NCBI GenBank assembly: GCA_947068385.1
Contig: CAMTBF010000043.1
Span: forward strand, 1 to 13,121
DNA from: an uncultured Lachnospiraceae bacterium
Lineage (GTDB): Bacteria > Bacillota > Clostridia > Lachnospirales > Lachnospiraceae
Reading direction: 5' to 3'
Length of the DNA stretch: 13,121 bases
The first letter of the stretch is position 1, and every line of letters starts with the position of its first letter. A program made the position numbers and the translations under genes. Of the stretch, positions 1 to 6,831 are shown one piece after another. The notes under the pieces were generated by a model. It was given only the letters and a program-made list of their open reading frames with translations, was not told the DNA's origin and searched no databases.

Positions 1-1
1 C

Positions 2-661
2 GTCACAATTAAGACAGAATACTTTTCTAAAAGCGTGTCCGGGAAGTGGGAAAACTACAGGAGGGAGAACTGGGGAGAGAACTACGAGGCCTACTCCAAG
101 GGATTCCTGGAGAACCCTCTGGAGGGCGATGACAGCTATGAGATCTTCATAAGCGATGTGTCCATGCAGAGCGCTTTGGTCACATGGCTGGAATCCCTGC
201 CGGAGGTGAGGAAGGTCAACCATTCCGCCCTGACGGCAGATACCTTGAGCGGCGCCAACCTGCTGATAGCCTACGTGTCCGTAGGCATCATCGTGATTCT
301 GCTGGCGGTAGCGATTTTCCTGATCAGCAATACGGTGGCCATCGGCATTTCGGTGCGCTCCGAGGAGATCAACATCATGAAGTACGTGGGGGCCACGGAT
401 TTCTTCGTCAGGTCGCCTTTCGTGCTGGAGGGGATGCTGATCGGACTGCTGGGGGCGGCGCTGCCCCTGTGGCTGATTTACGGCATCTATAATTATACGC
501 TGAATTATATCGCGGAGCGATTCTCCATCCTGACCAAATTCCTGGCCTTTCTGCCGACGGAGGAGGTGTTCGGTGTGCTGACGCCGGTATCGCTGCTGGT
601 AGGCGTAGGGATAGGGTTCCTGGGGAGCATCGTCACTGTGAGGAAGCATCTGCATGTATGA
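2..661 (+). CDS. ftsX: Cell-division protein FtsX, C-terminal part (5' end outside window)
   Basis: This is the membrane partner of the FtsE ATPase; in Gram-positive bacteria FtsEX passes a signal through the membrane to coiled-coil peptidoglycan hydrolases at the septum. The frame is open from the first bases, so the N-terminus and first membrane helix lie to the left. Visible in order: the end of the extracellular domain (YEIFISDVSMQ, then a short segment ending SLPEVRKVN), a membrane helix starting near LLIAYVSVGIIVILL, the cytoplasmic loop typical of FtsX/MacB permeases (VRSEEINIMKYVGATDFFVR), and two further hydrophobic helices ending in a short basic tail (VRKHLHV). The M23 hydrolase gene begins 25 bases downstream, which is the usual partner arrangement. 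The GTG at 35 is internal and not the true start. Confidence 0.9.
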   Translation, partial: VTIKTEYFSKSVSGKWENYRRENWGENYEAYSKGFLENPLEGDDSYEIFISDVSMQSALVTWLESLPEVRKVNHSALTADTLSGANLLIAYVSVGIIVILLAVAIFLISNTVAIGISVRSEEINIMKYVGATDFFVRSPFVLEGMLIGLLGAALPLWLIYGIYNYTLNYIAERFSILTKFLAFLPTEEVFGVLTPVSLLVGVGIGFLGSIVTVRKHLHV

Positions 662-686
662 TGCATAATAGTATAGAAGAAGGCTT

Positions 687-1952
687 ATGAAGAAGAGAAG
701 AAATTGCGGCGCAGCGCGCCGCCTGCTCTGCGGATTGCTGCTGTGCAGCATGGCTCTGCCGTGGTTGGCCGGGAGTGGCCTGCGGGCGCAGGCCACTTCC
801 CAGGCTGCTCCTAAGTCCGCTCCCACCACGGAGAGCATCCGGGAGAAGGAGGAAGAGATTTCCCAGATAAAGGAGCAGAAGGAGGGCCTGAAGGACGGCC
901 TCAGCGACCTGCAGGAGATTAAGAAGAACCTGGAGCTCCAGAAGGACAACCTGAAGAACTACGTGAAGGAGCTGGATGCCAGCCTGGAACAGATAGAGGC
1001 CAGGATTGCCGACCTGCTGGAACAGATTGATGCCAAGGAGGGGGAAATCGTGGAGGCCCAGGCCCAGCTGGAGGCTGCCCGGAAGCGGGAGGAGGATCAG
1101 CAGGAGGCCATGGCAGCCCACATCAGGCTGACCTATGAGTCCGGGGATTCCAGCGTGGCAGACCTTCTGCTGGGGGCAGGGAGCCTGGGGGAATTCCTGA
1201 ACAGGATGGACTATATGGAGAAGATAGTGTCCAGCGACGTGCGGATGTGGGAGGACTACAAGGCCGCCAAGGAATATGTGGCGCTGTGCAAGGAAGGGCT
1301 GGAGCTGGAGAAGGAGATCCTGGACGAGACCAGGGAAAGCGTGGAAATCGAACAGAAGAACCTGGAGGAGTTGATAGAACAGAAGAATCGTGATATCATA
1401 AGCTATGAGACAGATATCAGCAACAAGGAGAACGCCATCCGGGAGTACGAGGAGGAGATCCGGGCCCAGGAGGAGGAGATCCGGATGCTGGAGGCGGCCG
1501 TGGCCGAGGAGCGCAGACAGCTGATCGAGAGCAGCGGGTCCGCGCTGACCTATGACGGCGGCACGTTCAAGTTCCCCCTGGCGTCCTATACCAGGGTATC
1601 GGACGACTATGGCATGCGGATGCATCCCACTTTGGGGGTGCAGCAGTTCCACAACGGGGTGGACTTCGCGGCGGCTACGGGGACTGCCATCTTTGCAGCC
1701 TATGACGGGAAGGTGGTGGCCGCAGCCTACAATGCCACCATGGGGAATTATGTGATGATAGACCACGGGGACGGGCTGGCCACCATATACATGCATGCCT
1801 CCGCCCTGTATGTGAGCAAGGGGGACGTGGTGGCCCGGGGCGACACCATAGCGGCGGTGGGCAGCACGGGCCGCTCCACGGGCAGCCATCTCCACTTCAG
1901 CGTCAGGCTCAACGGCTCCTATGTGTCGCCATGGGGATATCTGAGCCTGTGA
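687..1952 (+). CDS. Murein hydrolase activator, EnvC/PcsB-like coiled coil with M23 peptidase domain
   Basis: Secreted 421-residue protein expected to act on septal peptidoglycan under FtsEX control. Residues 1-36 form a signal peptide (basic start, hydrophobic core, AQA-type cleavage region). Residues about 48-282 are a long Glu/Lys/Gln-rich coiled coil, interrupted near 150-180 by the segment YESGDSSVADLLLGAGSLGEF, which resembles the loop of PcsB/EnvC coiled coils. The M23 (LytM) domain covers about 295-415. Its zinc-site residues are intact: H322 and D326 in FHNGVDF, H370, and H401/H403 in SHLHF. Many EnvC proteins have lost these residues and only activate amidases, whereas this one could be an active endopeptidase. 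An AGAAGAAGG element precedes the ATG. It lies 25 bases after ftsX, probably cotranscribed. The family call is firm; whether it cuts or only activates is inference. Confidence 0.9.
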   Translation: MKKRRNCGAARRLLCGLLLCSMALPWLAGSGLRAQATSQAAPKSAPTTESIREKEEEISQIKEQKEGLKDGLSDLQEIKKNLELQKDNLKNYVKELDASLEQIEARIADLLEQIDAKEGEIVEAQAQLEAARKREEDQQEAMAAHIRLTYESGDSSVADLLLGAGSLGEFLNRMDYMEKIVSSDVRMWEDYKAAKEYVALCKEGLELEKEILDETRESVEIEQKNLEELIEQKNRDIISYETDISNKENAIREYEEEIRAQEEEIRMLEAAVAEERRQLIESSGSALTYDGGTFKFPLASYTRVSDDYGMRMHPTLGVQQFHNGVDFAAATGTAIFAAYDGKVVAAAYNATMGNYVMIDHGDGLATIYMHASALYVSKGDVVARGDTIAAVGSTGRSTGSHLHFSVRLNGSYVSPWGYLSL

Positions 1953-1970
1953 TATCGGGAGTTCTGCTCA

Positions 1971-2040
1971 ATTGCCGTTTACGGCGATCTGCGCCGTCGC
2001 GTGGCGACTTTGCTCTTTCGTGCCATTGCGCAGCGATTTT
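1971..2040 (+). other. Nested inverted repeats in the spacer before the S41 protease gene
   Basis: The 105-base spacer between the M23 gene and the protease gene contains GCCG-TTTA-CGGC (1974-1985), then CTGCGC (1989-1994) pairing with GCGCAG (2028-2033) around a perfect inner hairpin GTCGC-GTG-GCGAC (1996-2008). Only a short T-rich stretch (GATTTTATT) follows, so it is not a classical terminator. It ends just before the ribosome site AGGAGG (2044-2049). It may attenuate or stabilise the mRNA between the two genes; function unknown. Confidence 0.45.
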
Positions 2041-2057
2041 ATTAGGAGGTTAAGAAG

Positions 2058-3425
2058 ATGGACGAGAATCAATCGTATTTTGATAATCTTTCCGGTACCG
2101 GCGCAGGGGAGGCTCCCCGGCCGGTGAGCTATGTCGGGATGCAGGGATCCGGCAGGCCCGGCAGGCCGCCGCGGGGAGAGCGGGGCAGCGGGAAGGGCCT
2201 GTTCCTGATCGGCCTGGTCACGGGCATCTCAGGAGCCCTGCTGGTGCTTGCCATCTGCTATCTGGGCCTCTATGTCCAGAAGGTGGTGGAGTCCGGCCAG
2301 GAAATGAAGGCGGGAGAAGAGGTCTCGTTCCTGGAGGATTCCGCCATCGATGCCTCTGTGCTGAACAAGATGCAGACCCTGGAGAACACCATCGACAATT
2401 ATTTCTACCTCCATGACGTGACGGACGAGGAGCTCCAGGACGGCATCTATAAAGGGATGCTCCAGGCCCTGGGGGATCCCTACTCCGAATACTATACCGC
2501 GGAGGAGCTGAATGAGCTGATGGAGCAGACGGAGGGCGTCTATTACGGCATCGGCGCTTACGTCAGCCAGGATACCGCCACGGGCCTGCCCAAGATCAGC
2601 GGCGTCATCGCGGGAGCGCCGGCGGAGGAGGTGGACCTGCGCGCCAACGACCTGATCTACGAGGTGGACGGGGAATCCACCTACGGCCTGAGCCTGACGG
2701 AGGCGGTGGCCCTGATCAAGGGGCCGGAGAATACCTCTGTGACCCTGACCATCGTCAGGGAGGGGGAGGCCGATTACCTGGAGGTCGTCGTCACCCGCAG
2801 GAAGGTGGAGACGCCTACGGTGGAGCATGCGATGCTGGAGGACGGCATGGCCTACATCCAGCTGACGGAGTTTGACGACGTGTCCGTCAAGCAATTCGAG
2901 GATGCGCTTGCCTCTGTGCGGAAATCCGATATGAAGGGGCTGATCCTGGATCTCCGGGGAAATCCCGGCGGGAGCCTGAGCGCCGTGGTGGACATGGCCC
3001 GGATGATCCTGCCGGAGGGCATGATCGTATACACGGAGGACAAGAACGGGAAGCGGGCCGAATACACCTGCGAGGGAGACAAGGAGCTGGAGGTGCCTCT
3101 GGTGGTGCTGATAGACATGAACTCCGCCAGCGCGGCGGAGATCATGGCCGGAGCCATCAAGGACTACAAGCTGGGGACTTTGGTGGGCACCACCACCTTC
3201 GGCAAGGGCATCGTGCAGCAGATCATCCCCTTCCGGGACGGCTCTGCGGTGAAGGTCACGATCAGCGCCTACTATACGCCAAACGGCAACAATATCCACG
3301 GCCTGGGCATCGAGCCGGATGTCCTCTGCGAATTCGACGGCGAGGCCTATTACGGAAGCGAGGAGCATCCGGACAACCAGCTGGAGAAGGCCAAGGAGGT
3401 GCTGAAAGGGCTCATGGAGGAGTGA
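2058..3425 (+). CDS. S41-family C-terminal processing protease with PDZ domain, membrane-anchored
   Basis: Tail-specific serine protease that trims or degrades exported proteins on the outer face of the membrane. In 455 residues: a Gly/Pro/Arg-rich cytoplasmic N-terminus (1-46), one membrane helix (about 47-73, GLFLIGLVTGISGALLVLAI), a helical region with the family signature GDPYSEYYTAEE (139-150), a PDZ domain (about 158-245, with GAPAEEVDLRANDLIYEVDG), and the S41 core (about 255-425, with LDLRGNPGG at 297-305). The Ser/Lys dyad is visible as S358 in NSASAAEI and K383 in TTTFGKG, 25 residues apart as in Prc/CtpB. The strong AGGAGG 8 bases before the ATG fixes the start. It follows the FtsX/EnvC genes, an order common in Clostridia, so substrates may include septal wall enzymes or regulators; that is inference. 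Confidence 0.92.
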   Translation: MDENQSYFDNLSGTGAGEAPRPVSYVGMQGSGRPGRPPRGERGSGKGLFLIGLVTGISGALLVLAICYLGLYVQKVVESGQEMKAGEEVSFLEDSAIDASVLNKMQTLENTIDNYFYLHDVTDEELQDGIYKGMLQALGDPYSEYYTAEELNELMEQTEGVYYGIGAYVSQDTATGLPKISGVIAGAPAEEVDLRANDLIYEVDGESTYGLSLTEAVALIKGPENTSVTLTIVREGEADYLEVVVTRRKVETPTVEHAMLEDGMAYIQLTEFDDVSVKQFEDALASVRKSDMKGLILDLRGNPGGSLSAVVDMARMILPEGMIVYTEDKNGKRAEYTCEGDKELEVPLVVLIDMNSASAAEIMAGAIKDYKLGTLVGTTTFGKGIVQQIIPFRDGSAVKVTISAYYTPNGNNIHGLGIEPDVLCEFDGEAYYGSEEHPDNQLEKAKEVLKGLMEE

Positions 3426-3432
3426 TGAGGGG

Positions 3433-3448
3433 GCAGATTCAGATCTGC
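3433..3448. other. Short dyad at the convergent gene junction
   Basis: GCAGAT-TCAG-ATCTGC is a perfect 6-bp stem with a 4-base loop in the 13-base gap between the convergent protease and glycosyltransferase genes, overlapping the latter's stop codon. There is no T-run on either side, so it is at best a weak bidirectional transcription end. Confidence 0.25.
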
Positions 3449-4509
3449 TCGTTCTGCCGGTGGATCAGGGGGTCCTCATAGGCGTCCAGGAAATCCGGGC
3501 CTAACCGGACGGTCTCGTCCGCGAACCGGATCCCCTTGACTTCCGTCAGCACGCCCACCACCTTCTTGAACCGCAGCCCGGGGAAGAAGTTCAGCATCTC
3601 CATGGGCACCGTGGCATCGAACTGGGGATATGCGGCAAATAGGGTACGGTAATCCAGAACGTCCCTGGGATGGGGCTTCAGGAAGACCGTGCCCTCTTTT
3701 TCATACATGCGGACGATGTCCCGGAAGATCCGCTCCCGCACGTCCAGGGTGCACAGGGGGTCCGTGAGGATCAGGATCTTGTCGTTCAGGCCGTTTCCGG
3801 CGTCGATCTGGGCCTGCAGGGCGTCCATGTCCCGGATGAAGGCCTGCAGTATCAGCGCCTTGTCTTCCGGCGTCAGCCTGTCCACCAGGGCCTGCCTGGG
3901 CTGCTGGACATACCGGGGGCAGGGATAGCGGATGGCGGAGATGTCGTTCACCTCCATGTCGATGCAGTATTTCCCGTAGCCGTTCTGCACGAAGATCAGG
4001 TTCAGCCTCCTGGACAGGAAGGCCTTCAGCCCGAAGTGCCCCCTGTTGTCATAGCGGGCGGCATCGAAGTTCTTCAGGCAGTTCAGCCCGTCCTCCAGGG
4101 CGTGGTAGGGGATCCTCTTCTGGTTCAGGTAATAGCCGATGGGGTCGGAATCGCAGTACACGTAGACATCCCCGTAGGAGCGGAAGTCCACCGGCACATA
4201 GGGCTCCTCCAGCTTGGCGTAGAGCCTGGTAAAGCGGATCCGGCTCCACATATGCCCGATGAAGCCATGCCCCGCGCTGCGCAGCTTCACCAGCTCCGGG
4301 AAGAAATCCTCCCGCTTTTCATCGAATTCGATCACCTGCTCGAAAAGCCCCGTGGACTCCACCCGGCTCTTCAGGTCCTCGAAATCGTTGGACATCCTGC
4401 TCAGCACCAGAGTGGCCTGCCCCCTTTTCTCCCGGGGAAGGGCCAGCTCCTTCAGGAAGGTGACGTATACATGGTAATAGGTATGGCAGACATAGATTCT
4501 CTCTCTCAT
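3439..4509 (-). CDS. GT52-like glycosyltransferase (putative)
   Basis: A 356-residue soluble protein that looks like a GT-B fold glycosyltransferase related to family 52 (the bacterial LPS/capsule sialyltransferase-type enzymes). The start, RIYVCHTYYHVYVTFLKE, matches the family's opening beta-strand and 'CHT..H' loop. Further features are YCDSDPIGYYL (118-128), HALEDGLN (136-143) and VFLKPHPRD (275-283), the last typical of the nucleotide-binding half of such enzymes. No signal peptide or membrane helix is seen. The ATG overlaps the upstream regulator's stop as TGATG, with GGAGGAG 8 bases ahead inside that gene, so the two are translationally coupled. Donor and acceptor sugars cannot be read from the sequence. 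The family call is by motif recognition only; a more distant capsule or CDP-glycerol-type transferase is the alternative. Confidence 0.6.
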   Translation of the reverse strand: MRERIYVCHTYYHVYVTFLKELALPREKRGQATLVLSRMSNDFEDLKSRVESTGLFEQVIEFDEKREDFFPELVKLRSAGHGFIGHMWSRIRFTRLYAKLEEPYVPVDFRSYGDVYVYCDSDPIGYYLNQKRIPYHALEDGLNCLKNFDAARYDNRGHFGLKAFLSRRLNLIFVQNGYGKYCIDMEVNDISAIRYPCPRYVQQPRQALVDRLTPEDKALILQAFIRDMDALQAQIDAGNGLNDKILILTDPLCTLDVRERIFRDIVRMYEKEGTVFLKPHPRDVLDYRTLFAAYPQFDATVPMEMLNFFPGLRFKKVVGVLTEVKGIRFADETVRLGPDFLDAYEDPLIHRQNEQI

Positions 4510-4952
4510 CAGTTTAACTCCTCCGGCACTCCCAGCGCCCCGAAGCCGTGGTCGAACAGCAGCTCATTGGTCTCCAGGATGGTATGGCCCCGCTGCAGCG
4601 CGAACAGGATGACGGCATCGCGCTGGTCCCTTGCATACAGCTCCCGGTTCTTCGACACCTTCAGCAGCGCCTGGGCCTCCTCCTCGGAAAGGCCCAGGCC
4701 GAAGGCCAGGGCGATCAGCTTGTCCCGGGAGGGCGTCTTCTCACCGGAAAAGATCTGGTACACATAGGCCCGGCTCAGCAGGGAGCCCCGCACCACCTGG
4801 GCCTTGCTGACGCCCTTGCGGGCCAGCAGGGCCTCCAGGTGCTCGGGAAGGCTGTGCAGCAGCAGGTTCTCCCGATTGCTCCTCAGATAGTCCTGGATGT
4901 CCGTGGCGGCCCTGATCTCATGTCTCAGTTCATCGGTGGTCTTAGTTTCCAT
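4509..4952 (-). CDS. Small XRE-type helix-turn-helix regulator
   Basis: A 147-residue DNA-binding protein. After a helical N-terminus (1-33), residues about 36-98 form a lambda/Cro-type helix-turn-helix domain: LEALLARKGVSKAQVVRGSL, then SRAYVYQIFSGEKTPSRDKL, with GLSEEEAQALLKVS as the last helix. The C-terminal 45 residues (ARDQRDAVILFALQRGHTILETNELLF) resemble a tail found on Clostridia regulators that often lie beside eukaryotic-type Ser/Thr kinases. The reading frame stays open up to 5066, but the ATG at 4952 is preferred: it follows GGGAGAAG at normal spacing, and the extra upstream peptide looks unlike protein and would cross the promoter. It is divergent from a kinase gene and coupled to the GT gene, so it likely regulates this locus, perhaps responding to the kinase; that is inference. 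Confidence 0.82.
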   Translation of the reverse strand: METKTTDELRHEIRAATDIQDYLRSNRENLLLHSLPEHLEALLARKGVSKAQVVRGSLLSRAYVYQIFSGEKTPSRDKLIALAFGLGLSEEEAQALLKVSKNRELYARDQRDAVILFALQRGHTILETNELLFDHGFGALGVPEELN

Positions 4953-4984
4953 ATTGCGCTTCTCCCGGTCTGTATGGTATGATG

Positions 4985-5012
4985 TTGACATTGCGGTGGT
5001 CTGGGTTCTGAT
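4985..5012 (+). promoter_or_regulatory. Candidate promoter for the Ser/Thr kinase gene
   Basis: A perfect TTGACA (4985-4990) is followed after 16 bases by TCTGAT (5007-5012), which matches four of six consensus -10 positions. Transcription would begin near 5019, giving a leader of about 77 bases to the kinase ATG. It occupies the same DNA as the promoter of the divergent regulator. The weak -10 keeps confidence low. Confidence 0.35.
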
Positions 5013-5015
5013 GCC

Positions 5016-5044
5016 ATTATAGCAGAGGCCCGGCGAAACGACAA
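5016..5044 (-). promoter_or_regulatory. Candidate sigma-A promoter for the XRE/GT52 operon
   Basis: Read on the minus strand, TTGTCG (5044-5039) is followed after 17 bases by a perfect TATAAT (5021-5016), itself preceded by TGC, giving an extended -10. The start of transcription would be near 5009, about 57 bases ahead of the regulator's ATG at 4952. Confidence 0.6.
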
Positions 5045-5089
5045 TACGGAACGCGGAGTTTTCCATGTGGGAAGGATCCAGGGGGACAA

Positions 5090-5161
5090 AAGAATATGGA
5101 GAATGTAGAAAATACGGAAAATACGGAAAATGTGGAAAGTATGGAAAGCTTGGAAAGTATG
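5090..5161 (+). repeat. Tandem 9-bp repeat spanning the kinase start codon
   Basis: Eight consecutive 9-base units: aagaatatg (holding the start codon), gagaatgta, gaaaatacg, gaaaatacg, gaaaatgtg, gaaagtatg, gaaagcttg, gaaagtatg. They encode E-N/S-x triplets, where x is V, T, M or L, and give an acidic, disordered tail of about 22 residues ahead of the kinase fold. As the unit is three codons, gain or loss of a unit keeps the frame. Two units end in in-frame ATG, giving spare start codons. Confidence 0.85.
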
Positions 5162-6649
5162 GAATACGAGGAGATGGAGCTGCTCAAGCAGAGCGAAAAG
5201 AGCACGGTGCATCTGGTGCGGGGAGCGAAGGGCGGGCAGGTCTATGTGCGGAAGCGGCTGAACGGGCGGCATGAGGTCTACAAGCTGCTCCGGGACTGCA
5301 ACCATCCCGGCCTGCCAAAGCTGTATCAGGTGACGGTCTCGGATGACCACACAACCGTAATCGAAGAATATGTAAAGGGGCAGACCTTGGGCACGGCGCA
5401 GCTCACGGAGAAGCAGTTCAGGCAGGTGGTCAGGGAGCTGTGCGCCGTGCTGGAGTTCCTCCACGGAAAGGGAATCATCCACCGGGACATCAAGCCCTCC
5501 AACATCCTGCTGAGGTCAGGGGGCCATGTGTGCCTCATCGACTTCGATGCCGCCCGCATGCCCCGGGAAGGGGCGGAGCAGGACACCAGGCTGCTGGGCA
5601 CCAGGGGCTTCGCGCCGCCGGAGCAGTACGGCTTCGCCCAGACCGACGAGCGGGCGGACATCTATGCCCTGGGGGTGACCCTGGAGCAGTTCCTGGGGGA
5701 CGGCATCCGCAGGCCCCGCTACCAAAAGGTCATCCGCAAGTGCAGGAACCTGGATCCGGACAAGCGCTACCAGTCGGTGAAGCAGGTGCGGCAGGCCCTT
5801 TTCCCGGCCCGGCGCAGGAGCCTGTGGGCGGCGGCAGCGCTGGCGGCGCTCCTCCTGGGGCTGGCAGCGGTGAGTCTGCCCGCCCTGCGGGATGCGGGCG
5901 CGGGCGGAAATGCGGACGGTGGTGCTGAGCTCGCCGTCCTGCCCGTGCCGGGGAATGCCCACTGGGAGGGGGAGACGGGCGCCGTGGCCTGGGACAATGT
6001 GCCGGAATCCGGCGAGGCGGACGAGGTGCGGTTCCGTCTGCGGCTGTACAGGAGGGATACGGCGGACGCGCCGGATGCGGACGAGGAGGGCTGGTACGAG
6101 GAGGAGATGGTGAGGGTCGGCGGCACCTACAGGGAAAGGGAAGCCATAGCCTGGAACGTCGTGCCTAAGCTGCGGGAGAACGGGTTCTATTATTTCACGG
6201 TGTCGGCTGCCGGGGATGGCATCCGGTACGCGGACAGCCCTTTCGTGGTGTCGGACGTGTTCGAGTATACCGGAGAATCGGCCCCGCCGCTGGAGGCTCC
6301 CACAGGGCTTGCCTGGCGGATGTACGAGATCGATGACAGAAGGCGGTATTACGCTACATGGGACAACATAGACGACTATGAAGATAACGATGTCTTCTGC
6401 GTGAACTTTTATGACCAGGACGGGGAATATGTGACCAACAATACCTGGAAAAAAAGCGTCGTCGTGGAGCATGGGTACGGCGGAATCCCCGTCGCCGCAC
6501 AGTTCCTGGCCCCGGGGCCGGGCAGCAGGTACCGGTTCACCATCCAGGTATATTCGTCGAGGCCGAACCAGTACGCCTCGAGCCCCATGCCGGATCCCGT
6601 GCCGGAGGAATATTACGGCCCATGGCTGCTGCTTGGGCCGGAAGAATAG
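5096..6649 (+). CDS. Receptor-like Ser/Thr protein kinase with extracellular FN3-like domains
   Basis: A 517-residue single-pass membrane kinase of the eukaryotic (Hanks) type. Order: repeat-encoded acidic tail (1-23); kinase domain (about 30-236); one membrane helix (about 243-262); outside region (263-517) that looks like two beta-sandwich FN3-type domains (about 280-385, with AVAWDNV; about 398-500, with APTGLAWRMY, YYATWDNI and YRFTIQVYSS). Kinase motifs: K53 in VYVRKRL, IIHRDIKPSNILL with D131 and N136, DFD at 149-151, GTRGFAPPEQYG at 168-179 and ERADIYALG at 185-193. The third DFG residue is Asp, and no GxGxxG loop precedes K53, so ATP binding may be unusual although the main catalytic residues are present. 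The ATG at 5096 has AGGGGG 10 bases upstream; M16, M22 or M27 could also start it. It probably senses an envelope ligand and signals to cytoplasmic partners such as the divergent regulator (inference). Confidence 0.88.
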   Translation: MENVENTENTENVESMESLESMEYEEMELLKQSEKSTVHLVRGAKGGQVYVRKRLNGRHEVYKLLRDCNHPGLPKLYQVTVSDDHTTVIEEYVKGQTLGTAQLTEKQFRQVVRELCAVLEFLHGKGIIHRDIKPSNILLRSGGHVCLIDFDAARMPREGAEQDTRLLGTRGFAPPEQYGFAQTDERADIYALGVTLEQFLGDGIRRPRYQKVIRKCRNLDPDKRYQSVKQVRQALFPARRRSLWAAAALAALLLGLAAVSLPALRDAGAGGNADGGAELAVLPVPGNAHWEGETGAVAWDNVPESGEADEVRFRLRLYRRDTADAPDADEEGWYEEEMVRVGGTYREREAIAWNVVPKLRENGFYYFTVSAAGDGIRYADSPFVVSDVFEYTGESAPPLEAPTGLAWRMYEIDDRRRYYATWDNIDDYEDNDVFCVNFYDQDGEYVTNNTWKKSVVVEHGYGGIPVAAQFLAPGPGSRYRFTIQVYSSRPNQYASSPMPDPVPEEYYGPWLLLGPEE

Positions 6650-6657
6650 GATAAGCT

Positions 6658-6687
6658 GCCGCAGGAGATGCCTGCGGCTTCTTTTTT
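6658..6687 (+). terminator. Rho-independent terminator after the kinase gene
   Basis: A perfect 8-bp GC-rich stem, GCCGCAGG (6658-6665) with CCTGCGGC (6671-6678), 5-base loop AGATG, is followed by TTCTTTTTT. It begins 8 bases after the kinase stop codon and separates the kinase from the acylation operon. Confidence 0.92.
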
Positions 6688-6763
6688 GCCCGGTACGGGC
6701 AAAATATGTCCGGCAGGGGTAAAATGTCTGCTGGCAGCAGACCATAAATGAGGGAAAATCCCT
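6684..6763 (+). promoter_or_regulatory. Dyad- and repeat-rich leader ahead of the SGNH/MBOAT operon
   Basis: Three perfect dyads follow one another: TTTTGCCCG-GTA-CGGGCAAAA (6684-6704), GTCTGCT-GGC-AGCAGAC (6726-6742) and AGGGA-AAA-TCCCT (6751-6763). An imperfect direct repeat of about 20 bases (6697-6716 and 6717-6737, both of the form GGGyAAAAT..GTC..GGCAG) overlaps the first two. All lie between the kinase terminator and the -10 box of the next operon, where operators would be expected. No binding protein is identified. Confidence 0.45.
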
Positions 6764-6766
6764 TAT

Positions 6767-6772
6767 TATAAT
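6767..6772 (+). promoter_or_regulatory. Candidate -10 box for the SGNH/MBOAT operon
   Basis: A perfect TATAAT in an AT-rich patch. No good TTGACA lies 16-18 bases upstream (the sequence there is near ATAAAT), which would fit a promoter needing an activator. Transcription would begin near 6779, so the ATG at 6778 could not serve as an ordinary start codon, while the TTG at 6832 would have a leader of about 50 bases. Confidence 0.45.
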
Positions 6773-6831
6773 ATAGCATGTCCAATCGGCGCGGAGGAAT
6801 CCGGCCGGACAAGGGTAAGGAGGATGGTCAT

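Noticed and set aside
633..1895. Long open frame on the minus strand opposite the M23 gene
   Set aside because: It is a mirror of a GC-biased coding strand, with His/Pro/Leu-rich composition, no domain features and complete overlap with a clear gene.
2229..3368. Long minus-strand open frame opposite the S41 gene
   Set aside because: Composition is typical of an antisense shadow, and it covers a firmly identified protease.
3670..4767. Plus-strand open frame opposite the GT52-like and XRE genes
   Set aside because: The minus frames have coupled start/stop, ribosome sites and recognisable motifs; this one has none.
4953..5066. N-terminal extension of the XRE regulator
   Set aside because: It would cross the TATAAT promoter, and the ATG at 4952 has a proper ribosome site.
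5090..5161. Possible CRISPR or phase-variable on/off tract
   Set aside because: The units are contiguous with no spacers, and a 9-base unit does not change the frame, so neither reading fits.
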